Below are positions 53,672 through 62,271 of a DNA stretch of 64,000 nt, piece after piece; within the stretch, counting starts at the first letter, position 1, and each line of letters begins with the position of its first letter. The notes beneath the pieces are model-generated. The model made no database searches. It saw only the letters and a program-made list of their open reading frames with translations, and had not been told where the DNA came from. A program made the position numbers and the translations under genes. Origin of the DNA: Flammeovirgaceae bacterium 311 (GTDB lineage Bacteria; Bacteroidota; Bacteroidia; Cytophagales; Cyclobacteriaceae); NCBI GenBank assembly GCA_000597885.1, contig CP004371.1, positions 1,302,001 through 1,366,000 of the forward strand, given 5' to 3'.

Positions 53672-54457
53672 TTAATTCTCCAATGCTTGGGTGATCCTGA
53701 TAAAATCTTCTACGGAAAGCTGCTCGGCACGTTTATCCAGCAGTGGCCACTGCTGCACCGGCTCGGGCAAATTTAGGCTTTTTAGGGCATTGCGCAAGGT
53801 TTTTCGCCGGGTGCCGAAAGCTTGCTTTACCACGGCAAAAAACAGTTTATCGCCGCAGGGCAGCTCATGCCGCTCGTTGCGCCGCAGCCGCAACACCGCC
53901 GACTGCACCTTTGGAGGGGGCGTAAATACACCAGGTGCAACTGAAAACAAATATTCAATATTATAAAACGCCTGCAGCAGCACGCTAAGTATGCCATACG
54001 TTTTACTTCCCGGCGGTGCGGCAATGCGCTGGGCTACTTCTTTTTGTACCATGCCAACCACTTCCGGCACCAGCTGACGGTGCTCCAGTACCTTAAAAAA
54101 GATCTGGCTGCTGATGTTATACGGAAAATTACCTATGATGGCGAATTTACCCTCCATGAGCTCAGGAAGATTGATTTTTAAAAAATCTCCATAATGCACC
54201 CTTCCCTCTAGTGCCGGGTAATGCTGCTGCAGGTAAGCCACCGACTCCCGGTCCAGCTCCACCAGCTGCAGCGGGTATTTATGATCGGCCACCAGGTATT
54301 GGGTGAGCACGCCCATGCCGGGGCCCACCTCCAGCACCTGTTCCCAATCCTGCCAGCCGGTGAGGGCATCCACAATGTTGCGGGCAATTCGCTGGTCGTG
54401 CAGAAAATGCTGTCCTAAATGTTTCTTTGGCCTTACCTTTTGCCCCTCACCTTTCAT
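53672..54457 (-). CDS. rsmA: 16S rRNA dimethyladenosine transferase
   Basis: RsmA (KsgA) methylates two adenosines near the 3' end of 16S rRNA. The 261-aa protein has the S-adenosylmethionine loop LEVGPGMGVLTQYL, the N-terminal KKHLGQHFLHD typical of the family, and the NFPYNISSQI catalytic motif (NxPY). The C-terminal helical domain is complete. It directly precedes mgtE and is divergent from pepA, sharing a 56-bp promoter region. Confidence 0.96.
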   Translation of the reverse strand: MKGEGQKVRPKKHLGQHFLHDQRIARNIVDALTGWQDWEQVLEVGPGMGVLTQYLVADHKYPLQLVELDRESVAYLQQHYPALEGRVHYGDFLKINLPELMEGKFAIIGNFPYNISSQIFFKVLEHRQLVPEVVGMVQKEVAQRIAAPPGSKTYGILSVLLQAFYNIEYLFSVAPGVFTPPPKVQSAVLRLRRNERHELPCGDKLFFAVVKQAFGTRRKTLRNALKSLNLPEPVQQWPLLDKRAEQLSVEDFIRITQALEN

Positions 54458-54460
54458 AAA

Positions 54461-54490
54461 TTTGTAATCCGGAAGTTTTAAATAAATTTG
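54461..54490 (+). promoter_or_regulatory. Bacteroidota-type promoter of pepA (TTTG-N18-TAAATTTG)
   Basis: TTTG (54461-54464) and an exact TAnnTTTG (54483-54490) are 18 bp apart. Predicted initiation near 54497 leaves a leader of about 17 nt to the ATG at 54514. Confidence 0.65.
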
Positions 54491-54513
54491 TAAGCAAATC
54501 TACACTTTTTTAT

Positions 54514-55947
54514 ATGCAGCCTGCCATTACCATTGCCCCTTCTATACAAGACAACCAGCATACGGCCTACCTGTTGGCCGATGCCGATGATTTATCGGGA
54601 TATTCACTCTCGGATGCGGAACGCAGCTGGGCTACTTCCAGACTGGAGGGGGATGAAAAAATCATATCCCTGAACCGCTACTCCCACTGGATATACCTGG
54701 TGAAAGCTCCAAAGAAATCTGCCGACTGGCAGCAGGCAGAGGGTTGGCGCGGGGCAGGAAATAAACTGGCAGCTTTACTAAAGCAACAGAAAATCACCCA
54801 GTTCCAGATCAGCGGGCAACCCGATCAGCAACTCCACTTGCTGGAAGGTCTGCTGCTATCGCTCTACAGTTTCGATAAATACAAAACAAAAAAGAAAAAC
54901 AGCTGGCGCCTGCTGGAGCTGCTCTTGGGGAATGATCAGCTTAATATGGAGCAGGTACAGGAAGTACAGCAACTCATTACAGCCACCTGCGCTGCCCGTA
55001 CACTGGTAAATGAGCCGGTGGTGTACCTCACCGCCCTGCAGCTAAGCCGCGAGCTGGAGCAGTTAGGAAAACAGGCTGGTTTTTCTGTAGAAGTTTTTGA
55101 AGAAGGAAAAATCCGGAGCCTTAAAATGGGCGGCCTGCTGGCGGTAAATGCCGGCAGCACCCAGCCACCCACCTTCAATGTTCTGGAATACAAGCCAGAA
55201 AATGCCATCAACCTGAAACCCCTGATCCTGGTAGGCAAAGGGGTGGTATACGATACAGGAGGCCTTAGTTTAAAGCCAACCCCCGGCAGCATGGACCTGA
55301 TGAAGAGCGATATGAGCGGTGCTGCCACCGTAGCCGGTGCCATTTATGCCGTTGCTGCCAATCAGCTGCCTGTGTATGTGGTAGCCCTGATCCCGGCCAC
55401 CGATAACCGCCCCGGCGAAGAAGCCATTACCCCCGGCGATGTGATCACCATGTGCGATGGCACCACCGTAGAAATTTTAAATACCGATGCAGAAGGAAGG
55501 CTGATCCTGGCAGATGCCCTCTCCTATGCCAAGAAATATAAGCCACAGCTGGTGCTGGACTGGGCCACCCTCACTGGCTCAGCTGCCCGTGCTATTGGGC
55601 CTGAAGGAACTGTTTGCATGGGCACTGCCGACGAAGCAGTGATGAAAGCCCTGAAACAGGCCGGTGAACAAACTTATGAGCGCCTGGTAGAGTTTCCACT
55701 CTGGGAAGAGTACGAAAAGCAGCTGGAGAGCTCCATCGCCGATCTTACAAACCTGGGTGGACCCAACGCCGGTGCAATTACAGCTGGTTTATTTCTAAAA
55801 CATTTTACAGGTTACCCCTGGGTTCATTTCGATATAGCCGGACCGGCATTTCTGACCAAAGCCGACAGCTACCGCGGTAAAGGCGGCACAGGTGTTGGCG
55901 TACGCCTGCTTTACCGGTTCATTAAAAATTACTTTAAAAATTCATGA
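54514..55947 (+). CDS. pepA: Leucyl aminopeptidase (M17 family)
   Basis: The enzyme is a dimetal cytosolic aminopeptidase. The 477-aa protein has the metal- and substrate-binding segments LVGKGVVYDTGGLSLKP, KSDMSGAATVAGA and the signature NTDAEGRLILADAL. A variable N-terminal domain covers about residues 1-155. It overlaps pdxA by 4 bp (ATGA), an operon arrangement. Confidence 0.94.
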   Translation: MQPAITIAPSIQDNQHTAYLLADADDLSGYSLSDAERSWATSRLEGDEKIISLNRYSHWIYLVKAPKKSADWQQAEGWRGAGNKLAALLKQQKITQFQISGQPDQQLHLLEGLLLSLYSFDKYKTKKKNSWRLLELLLGNDQLNMEQVQEVQQLITATCAARTLVNEPVVYLTALQLSRELEQLGKQAGFSVEVFEEGKIRSLKMGGLLAVNAGSTQPPTFNVLEYKPENAINLKPLILVGKGVVYDTGGLSLKPTPGSMDLMKSDMSGAATVAGAIYAVAANQLPVYVVALIPATDNRPGEEAITPGDVITMCDGTTVEILNTDAEGRLILADALSYAKKYKPQLVLDWATLTGSAARAIGPEGTVCMGTADEAVMKALKQAGEQTYERLVEFPLWEEYEKQLESSIADLTNLGGPNAGAITAGLFLKHFTGYPWVHFDIAGPAFLTKADSYRGKGGTGVGVRLLYRFIKNYFKNS

Positions 55948-56957
55948 GCGATATTTCTCTGCACAAGCCTGTGATCGGCATCAGCCTGGGCGACATCAAC
56001 GGCATTGGTCCTGAGGTGGTGATGAAGGCACTTTCAGATGTCCGTATGCTGGAAATGATCACCCCAGTGATCTATGGGTCTACCAAAGTACTTGGCTACT
56101 ACAGAAAAGCCCTGAAACTAAATAATTTTCAGTACCAGCACATGGACAATGGTCCGCAGCAGGCCCATGTAAATGTGGTAAACTGCTGGGAGGAGCTGAT
56201 TGAAATAACCACGGGGCAGGCAACACCCGATGGAGGGCGTGCTGCCCTGCTTGCCCTGCAGCATGCAGTTCGCGATTTAAAAGCAGGCGTGATCGAGGGC
56301 ATTGTAACGGCGCCCATCAATAAACATAATATCCAGACGGAGGAATTTCAGTTTCCGGGCCATACTGAATATTTCACCAAGGAGTTTGAAACCAAAGACA
56401 GCCTGATGCTACTCTGCAGCGGTAATCTGCGGGTGGGTGTGGTTACAGGACATGTGCCGCTTGCAAAGGTGCCCCAGCTTATTACCAGAGAGCGGGTGCA
56501 GCACAAACTGAACATACTGGAACGTACCCTGAAGCAGGACTTTGGTATCAACAAGCCACGAATTGCTGTGCTGGGCCTTAACCCGCACGCTGGGGAAGAC
56601 GGGCTGCTGGGCACCGAAGAGCAGGAAGTAATTATTCCATTGATCGAAGACTTTAAGAATAAAGGCAAGCTTGTTTTCGGGCCCTTTCCTGCCGATGGAT
56701 TTTTTGGCAATGATGCATACAATAAATTTGATGGCATCCTGGCCATGTACCACGACCAGGGCCTGATTCCTTTCAAAACACTGGCCTTTGAGCTGGGGGT
56801 AAACTACACCGCCGGGCTGCCCATTGTACGCACCTCGCCTGATCATGGCACTGCCTACGACATAGCCGGACAAAACATTGCCAGCGAAGCCTCCTTCAGG
56901 GAAGCTATTTACCTGGCCTGCGATATTGCCAGAAGAAGAAAGGAAAAAGAGAATTAA
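55944..56957 (+). CDS. pdxA: 4-hydroxythreonine-4-phosphate dehydrogenase
   Basis: PdxA oxidises 4-phosphohydroxy-L-threonine in the DXP-dependent vitamin B6 pathway. The 337-aa protein has the family motifs ISLGDINGIGPEVVMKAL, TAPINKHNIQ, FPGHTEYFT and the metal/substrate site MYHDQGLIPFKTLAF, with a late GTAYDIAG. It is translationally coupled to pepA; the pair has no obvious metabolic link. Confidence 0.95.
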   Translation: MSDISLHKPVIGISLGDINGIGPEVVMKALSDVRMLEMITPVIYGSTKVLGYYRKALKLNNFQYQHMDNGPQQAHVNVVNCWEELIEITTGQATPDGGRAALLALQHAVRDLKAGVIEGIVTAPINKHNIQTEEFQFPGHTEYFTKEFETKDSLMLLCSGNLRVGVVTGHVPLAKVPQLITRERVQHKLNILERTLKQDFGINKPRIAVLGLNPHAGEDGLLGTEEQEVIIPLIEDFKNKGKLVFGPFPADGFFGNDAYNKFDGILAMYHDQGLIPFKTLAFELGVNYTAGLPIVRTSPDHGTAYDIAGQNIASEASFREAIYLACDIARRRKEKEN

Positions 56958-56986
56958 TTTATTAGTTTATGCAGGACTGTGTGCTA

Positions 56987-57065
56987 TAAGTTTGCTTTTT
57001 CAAAAGATTATGTAAACTTTATCGTTAATTTTGCAACTATAGCTATCAGCGCTGCATTAACTTTG
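56987..57065 (+). promoter_or_regulatory. Three candidate -7 boxes upstream of the efflux locus
   Basis: Exact TAnnTTTG matches occur at 56987-56994 (TAAGTTTG), 57026-57033 (TAATTTTG) and 57058-57065 (TAACTTTG). The first has a TTTA 17 bp upstream as a poor -33. Which, if any, is used cannot be decided from sequence. Confidence 0.35.
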
Positions 57066-57085
57066 CAGCAGATACCATATTATAA

Positions 57086-57538
57086 ATGTCCCTGATCCGC
57101 CGTACCATATTGCTTACCCTTAGCCTGCTGGTGCTGATGTCGTCCATCAGCCTTAGCGTGGGTATGCACTTATGCGGGGGCACCATTCAGGACCTGGCCC
57201 TCTTTCATGCAGCAGCAGCCTGCCCCATGGAACAAAAACAGGAGCCATTGCCCTCCTGCCACCAGGATGCAGATTCAGATGACCATCAGCAGGCTTCAGA
57301 TAATGATATGAGCTGCTGCCAGGACAATATGATCGTGGTAGATGGGGTTGACAATGCCGTAGCGGCCAAAGCTTCCCTAAGCTTTAAAAGCCCCCACCTG
57401 CAACTGATTGCTGTGTTTCACACTGCTTTCCTGTTCCTGGTTCCTCAGGAGGAAGCACCACAGCCTGTTTATCTTTCTTATGCTTCCCCCCCTATTCTGC
57501 GCGACATACCTGTATTCGTGCAGTCTTTTCTGATATAG
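57086..57538 (+). CDS. HYC_CC_PP-type small Cys/His-rich membrane-linked protein
   Basis: The 150-aa protein has an N-terminal membrane or signal helix (about residues 8-28), then MHLCGG, a Cys/His-rich acidic middle (ACPMEQ, CHQDAD, SCCQDN), a second hydrophobic stretch (about 108-122) and a PP motif (YASPPIL). This matches the Bacteroidota HYC_CC_PP family as I recall it. It lies directly before the heavy-metal efflux genes, and the metal-coordinating residues suggest metal handling in the envelope. No function has been shown that I know of. Confidence 0.7.
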   Translation: MSLIRRTILLTLSLLVLMSSISLSVGMHLCGGTIQDLALFHAAAACPMEQKQEPLPSCHQDADSDDHQQASDNDMSCCQDNMIVVDGVDNAVAAKASLSFKSPHLQLIAVFHTAFLFLVPQEEAPQPVYLSYASPPILRDIPVFVQSFLI

Positions 57539-57624
57539 CCTTACACCTTTTTTGCAGATACGTAAGCTGTTGCCTGGCTGGATCTTAGCCTGTGCCCATC
57601 ACAGCTTAGCTGTTTGCACCCTAC

Positions 57625-57643
57625 CGGCTTACAGCCGCTTTTT
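57625..57643 (+). terminator. Weak hairpin with T-tract before cusA
   Basis: CGGCT (57625-57629) pairs with AGCCG (57633-57637), followed one base later by five T. The 3-nt loop and 5-bp stem make it a weak or attenuating terminator between the HYC_CC_PP gene and the pump gene. Confidence 0.4.
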
Positions 57644-57672
57644 ATTCTTTCTGTAAGGTTTTCCATACTAAC

Positions 57673-58950
57673 ATGATTGAAAAGTTAATATCCTTTTCAT
57701 TGCACAACCGCTATATGGTGCTGCTCATTGCTGCGGTACTATTTGGTTGGGGCATATACTCAGTCAATACCAACAAGGTAGATGCTATCCCGGATCTTTC
57801 TGAAAACCAGGTGATAGTGTTTACTGAGTGGATGGGCCGCAGCCCGGAGCTGATAGAAGATCAGATTACCTATCCGCTGGTAACCCAGCTGCAGGGCATG
57901 CCTCAGGTAAAGTATGTGCGGGGTACCTCCATGTTTGGCATGAGCTTTATCTATGTGATCTTCGAGGATGCAACTGATGTATACTGGGCCCGGGAGCGGG
58001 TGCTGGAGCGGCTGGCATCTACAGGCAATATGCTGCCGGAAGGTGTCTCTCCCACCCTGGGACCAGATGGTACCGGCGTAGGCCATATTCTCTGGTATAC
58101 CCTGGATGCTAAAGGAATGGACCTGGGTGAGCAGCGGGCGCTGCAGGACTGGTATGTAAAATTTGCCCTGCAGAACGTGCCCGGCGTGAGCGAAGTAGCC
58201 TCCTTTGGCGGTTTTCAGAAGCAGTACCAGATTACGCTCGATCCCAACAAACTCACCTATTATAATGTATCTGTGCCCCAGGTCATCCAGTCGGTGCGGG
58301 CCAATAATAATGAGGCGGGCGGACGCAAGTTTGAACAGAGCAGCATTGGCTACATCATCAAAACCACCGGTTACCTGGAGTCGGTAGAGGAAATCGAGGA
58401 CATTGCCCTGACTACCCGCAATTCCATTCCCGTGCGGGTGCGCGATGTAGCCTCTGTGCAGATGAGTGGCGAAAGCCGCCTGGGCATCTTCGACCTCAAT
58501 GGCGAAGGAGAAGCTGTGGGTGGCATTGTGGTGATGCGCTATGGCGAGAATGCCGCAGAGGTGATCGAGCGGGTAAAGGTTAAAATGGAAGAAGTGGCCA
58601 AAGGCCTGCCCAAAGGTGTTGGCTTCAACATTGTGTACGACCGCAGTGGCCTTATCAACGACTCCATCTCATCCGTCAGAACCACGCTGATAGAAGAGAT
58701 GCTCGTAGCCTCCCTGGTGGTACTCATATTCCTGTTCCACTGGCGCAGCGCCCTGATCATCCTGATTCAGCTGCCCCTTTCGGTTGCCATTGGCTTTATC
58801 CTGCTCAACGCCTTCGACATCTCTTCCAACATCATGTCCCTCACCGGCATTGCCCTTTCTATAGGGGTAATTATCGATGATGCCATTGTGATGGTAGAGA
58901 ACAGCTACAGGCATCTGGCGGATGCGACGAATAAGGAAATTAGTGAATGA
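57673..58950 (+). CDS. CusA/CzcA-like heavy-metal RND pump, N-terminal part (split gene)
   Basis: The 425-aa product covers the first part of a heavy-metal RND permease: helix 1 (about residues 12-30), the first half of the periplasmic pore domain and helices 2-4. It ends just after the proton-relay motif GVIIDDAIVMVENSY. Intact relatives are about 1040 aa and continue without interruption. Here a TGA at 58948-58950, lying in the first octamer of an inverted-repeat element, ends the frame. The rest is in another frame from 59063. The break falls in the cytoplasmic loop between helices 4 and 5, so the two parts could in principle assemble. Otherwise this is a pseudogene. Confidence 0.85.
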   Translation: MIEKLISFSLHNRYMVLLIAAVLFGWGIYSVNTNKVDAIPDLSENQVIVFTEWMGRSPELIEDQITYPLVTQLQGMPQVKYVRGTSMFGMSFIYVIFEDATDVYWARERVLERLASTGNMLPEGVSPTLGPDGTGVGHILWYTLDAKGMDLGEQRALQDWYVKFALQNVPGVSEVASFGGFQKQYQITLDPNKLTYYNVSVPQVIQSVRANNNEAGGRKFEQSSIGYIIKTTGYLESVEEIEDIALTTRNSIPVRVRDVASVQMSGESRLGIFDLNGEGEAVGGIVVMRYGENAAEVIERVKVKMEEVAKGLPKGVGFNIVYDRSGLINDSISSVRTTLIEEMLVASLVVLIFLFHWRSALIILIQLPLSVAIGFILLNAFDISSNIMSLTGIALSIGVIIDDAIVMVENSYRHLADATNKEISE

Positions 58951-59055
58951 GCGAATGAGTGAATAAGGGGCTGCTGAATGATTGCTGAAGCATGTATATC
59001 ATCTTACTGTTCCTATCAATCACTCATTCACTCAATCACTCATTCACTCAATAAT
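58943..59055. repeat. Inverted octamer element (GTGAATGA x3 / TCAATCAC x5) splitting the cusA-like gene
   Basis: The left arm, 58943-58966, has units GTGAATGA, GCGAATGA and GTGAATAA. The right arm, 59016-59055, has units TCAATCAC, TCATTCAC, TCAATCAC, TCATTCAC and TCAATAAT, complementary to the left. The centre of about 49 nt (58967-59015) is unique. The left arm supplies the stop codon of the upstream half, and the right arm ends 7 bp before the ATG that opens the downstream half. The alternating pair TCAATCAC/TCATTCAC suggests duplication of a 16-bp block. Confidence 0.88.
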
Positions 59056-59062
59056 CAACCTA

Positions 59063-60961
59063 ATGAAACTAACCAAAGAGCAAAGGCTCTCTATCATAGA
59101 AAAAGCAAGCAAGCAGGTAGGGCCCAGTGTATTCTGGAGCACGGTGATTGTGATCACCTCCTTTCTGCCGGTGTTTTTGCTGACAGGGCAGGAAGGCAGG
59201 CTGTTCAGCCCGCTTGCCTGGACCAAGACATTTATCCTGATTGTGGATGCCATCGTAGCCATTACGCTGACACCGGTGCTTATATCCTTTTTTCTGAAAG
59301 GGAAATTCAGGAGCGAAGCCAAAAACCCGGTAAACCGCGGCCTGGAGCGGGTGTACGGACCCGTGCTGAGGTGGTGCCTGGAGTGGCGCAAAACAACGCT
59401 GGCCATTAATATAATTGCCCTGCTGATTGCCATTCCCATGCTATTCAACCTGGGCACAGAGTTTATGCCGCCGCTAGACGAGAGCTCCATCCTTTTCATG
59501 CCTGTTACCTTGCCTGATATCTCCAATGAGGAAGCCAAGCGTATTCTGCAGGTACAGGATAAGATCATCAAATCGGTACCAGAAGTAGAAAGCGTATTGG
59601 GCAAAGCAGGCCGTGCCAGCACTGCAACCGATAACTCCCCCATCAGTATGATTGAAACCATCATAATGCTGAAGCCGCAATCGGAGTGGCGGGAGGGAAT
59701 TACCAAACAGGACATTATCCGGGAGCTGGATAGCAAGCTGCAGATACCCGGCGTGGTAAATGGATGGACACAGCCCATCATTAACCGCATTAACATGCTG
59801 GCTACCGGCATCCGTACCGATGTGGGCATTAAAGTATACGGGCAGAACCTGGATACCATCAGTGCGGTGTCGGAGCGGGTAAAGTCAGCGCTGGAGGGTG
59901 TAAGCGGGGTGAAAGATCTGTATGTAGAACCTATTACCGGTGGCAAATACCTGGAAATAGATATTCAGCGCGGAGCACTGGGCCGCTATGGTCTGACGGT
60001 AGACGATGTCAACATGACGGTAGAGTCGGCGCTTGGCGGTATGCCCATCGGCAATACTGTGGAAGGGCGACAGCGTTTTGCCATCAATGTACGGCTGGCA
60101 CAGGAGTACCGCAATAGCGTGGAGCGCATCAGGCGAATCCCCATCCAGACACCCGATGCCGGAACAATCCCCCTTTCGGCCGTTGCCAATATAGGCTTTA
60201 CCGACGGACCACCCATGATCAATTCAGAAAATGCCCAGCTGCGCGGTGCTGTGCTCTTCAATGTGCGCGATCGTGATTTGGGCAGTACGGTTAAGGAAGC
60301 CATGGCAGCACTAAGTGAAAATTCAGCCGGCGTACCCGAAGGTTATTACCTGGAGTGGAGCGGACAATGGGAGAACCAGGTACGGGCAAACCAGACCCTG
60401 CAGTTCATCATACCGCTGGTGCTGGTAATCATTTTCCTGATTCTCTACTTCTCTTTTAAATCCATGAAGGAGGCGCTGCTGAACCTGGTAACCATTCCTT
60501 TTGCCCTGGTGGGCGGGGTTTATATTGTGTATTTCTGGGGCGTGAATTTATCAGTGGCGGTAGCGGTAGGCTTTATTGCCCTCTTTGGCCTAGCCATTGA
60601 AACGGCCATGGTGATGGTGGTATACCTGAACGAAGCAATGAAAGACATGGTGGAGTTAAAGGGAAATTCCCGCGAAACCCTTACAAACAAAGATATCCGC
60701 GAGTGGGTGTACCGAGGTGCTGCAAAACGCTTGCGCCCCAAGATCATGACGGTTTCGGTAGCCCTGTTTGGTTTGATCCCCGTGCTGTGGGCAACAGGCG
60801 TGGGCACCGATGTTATGCTCCCCATTGTACTCCCCATGATTGGCGGGGTATTTACTTCCTCCATCCATATTCTGCTGGTAACGCCGGTAGTTTTTGAAAT
60901 GACCAAAGAACACGAACTGCGCAAGCAGGGTAAACTGGAAATTTACGATGTTAAGCATTAG
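59063..60961 (+). CDS. CusA/CzcA-like heavy-metal RND pump, C-terminal part (split gene)
   Basis: From ATG 59063 (MKLTKEQRLSIIEKASKQVG) the product of about 632 aa contains helices 5-12 and the second half of the pore domain. Metal-site candidates are the methionines in FMPPLDESSILFMPV, SPISMIETIIML and NMLATGIRTDVGIKVYG, the last resembling the Cu/Ag site of CusA. The open frame extends back to TTG 58982, but that part only translates the repeat arm. The 3' end overlaps the TolC-like gene by 14 bp. No nonsense mutation occurs in this half, so selection may still act on it. Confidence 0.87.
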   Translation: MKLTKEQRLSIIEKASKQVGPSVFWSTVIVITSFLPVFLLTGQEGRLFSPLAWTKTFILIVDAIVAITLTPVLISFFLKGKFRSEAKNPVNRGLERVYGPVLRWCLEWRKTTLAINIIALLIAIPMLFNLGTEFMPPLDESSILFMPVTLPDISNEEAKRILQVQDKIIKSVPEVESVLGKAGRASTATDNSPISMIETIIMLKPQSEWREGITKQDIIRELDSKLQIPGVVNGWTQPIINRINMLATGIRTDVGIKVYGQNLDTISAVSERVKSALEGVSGVKDLYVEPITGGKYLEIDIQRGALGRYGLTVDDVNMTVESALGGMPIGNTVEGRQRFAINVRLAQEYRNSVERIRRIPIQTPDAGTIPLSAVANIGFTDGPPMINSENAQLRGAVLFNVRDRDLGSTVKEAMAALSENSAGVPEGYYLEWSGQWENQVRANQTLQFIIPLVLVIIFLILYFSFKSMKEALLNLVTIPFALVGGVYIVYFWGVNLSVAVAVGFIALFGLAIETAMVMVVYLNEAMKDMVELKGNSRETLTNKDIREWVYRGAAKRLRPKIMTVSVALFGLIPVLWATGVGTDVMLPIVLPMIGGVFTSSIHILLVTPVVFEMTKEHELRKQGKLEIYDVKH

Positions 60962-62207
60962 AAATTATATACTTCTGGCGGTCGTCGTCCTCTGCATGGG
61001 CCCCATTACCTATGCACAGCAACAAGCTGTAAGCCTGGATAGTGTGCTGCGGCAGGTAGACAGGAACAATCCAATGCTGCAGCAGTGGGGAACCAGGGCC
61101 AGAGCCAGGCAGGCCGCTGCAGAAGGCGCCACAGCCTGGATGCCTCCCATGGTGGGCGGCGGTGTGTTTATGATGCCCTATCCGGGTCAGGATGTAATGG
61201 CTGAAGGTGAAAGAGGATCCATCATGATCTCTGCAGAGCAGGATATTCCTAATCCTGTAAAACAGCGGGCCACACAATCCTATTTCAACTCCAGGGCTTC
61301 CCTGGAAGAAGCAAACCGGGCTGTACAGTACAACCAGCTAAGGGCCGAGGTGAAAAAAGCCTACTACAGCTGGCTGGTGCTGGAAAAGAAAATGGCAGTG
61401 CTGGAAGAAAACCAGCGCATCATGGAATTTATGCTGAAGCTGGCAAGGATACGCTACCCCTACAGCCAGGGGAGCCTGGGCAGCATTTATATGGCCGAGG
61501 CACGCCTGCATGAGGTGGAGAATATGCAGCTGATGATTGCCAGCCAGATCCGGCAGCAGAACATTCAGCTCAACACGCTCATGAACCTTCCACGCCAGCA
61601 GGAGTACCGCATCGACACCACCGGCACCCTGCCAGCGCCTGTTGTACTGGAGCAGGTTGATACTGGTTTTCTTAGCAGTCGCCGCAGCGATATTGGGCTG
61701 ATGAACCGTACCATCTCCTCCATGCGGCTGGATGTGGAGCGCGAAAAATTGCAGCGCCTGCCTGATTTCAGGATTCGCTTTGACCACATGACGCCTTTGA
61801 GTGGGATGATGCCGCAGCAGTTTACGCTTATGGGCATGGTCTCCATTCCAATTGCCCCCTGGTCATCGCGCATGTACCGCTCCGGTACCCGCGCCATGAA
61901 TCTTGACATACAGGCTATGGAGCAGGAACGGGAAGGCATGCTGCTCGAAGCCGAAGGCATGGCCCGCAGCATGGCGCTGGAGCTGAACGCTATGCGGCAG
62001 CAGGCAGAAAATTACAGGCTTAAGATCATTCCCGCACTGCGTAAAAATTACGATGCCACCATGCTGGCCTATGAGCAGAATACCTCGGAGCTACCCCTGG
62101 CCATAGATGCATGGGAAGCCCTAAACATGGCCCAGATGGAGTACCTCAACAAGCTTCAGAGCCTGTACGAGATGGCAGTGGAGTACGAGAGGATTATAGA
62201 AGAGTAA
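60948..62207 (+). CDS. TolC-family outer-membrane efflux protein
   Basis: The 419-aa protein has a signal peptide (about residues 1-24) and two outer-membrane-efflux repeats of long helices (about 40-230 and 240-415). Motifs include NNPMLQQWG and the helix with MKAVFEE-like pattern. It forms the trimeric outer-membrane exit duct for the RND pump. It overlaps the pump gene and precedes the adaptor gene by 64 bp, so all belong to one efflux operon. It is unusually rich in Met (for example MPPMVGGGVFMMP), as in CusC-like partners of Cu/Ag systems. Confidence 0.88.
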   Translation: MLSIRNYILLAVVVLCMGPITYAQQQAVSLDSVLRQVDRNNPMLQQWGTRARARQAAAEGATAWMPPMVGGGVFMMPYPGQDVMAEGERGSIMISAEQDIPNPVKQRATQSYFNSRASLEEANRAVQYNQLRAEVKKAYYSWLVLEKKMAVLEENQRIMEFMLKLARIRYPYSQGSLGSIYMAEARLHEVENMQLMIASQIRQQNIQLNTLMNLPRQQEYRIDTTGTLPAPVVLEQVDTGFLSSRRSDIGLMNRTISSMRLDVEREKLQRLPDFRIRFDHMTPLSGMMPQQFTLMGMVSIPIAPWSSRMYRSGTRAMNLDIQAMEQEREGMLLEAEGMARSMALELNAMRQQAENYRLKIIPALRKNYDATMLAYEQNTSELPLAIDAWEALNMAQMEYLNKLQSLYEMAVEYERIIEE

Positions 62208-62271
62208 AGGTTTGATGGGGTGATTTTGCGGTCCGCCACTGCGGTGAGTACTTCACTCAAAACAAAATAAC

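Noticed and set aside
58943-59062. Split cusA explained as a simple sequencing frameshift
   Set aside because: The junction carries a structured inverted array of about 113 bp rather than a single-base change, so an assembly slip alone is a poor explanation. Repeat collapse is still worth checking in reads.
59044-59946. Minus-strand open frame of 300 codons inside the cusA C-terminal half
   Set aside because: The opposite strand encodes clear RND pump motifs. The frame is Ser/Arg-rich, as expected for an antisense shadow.
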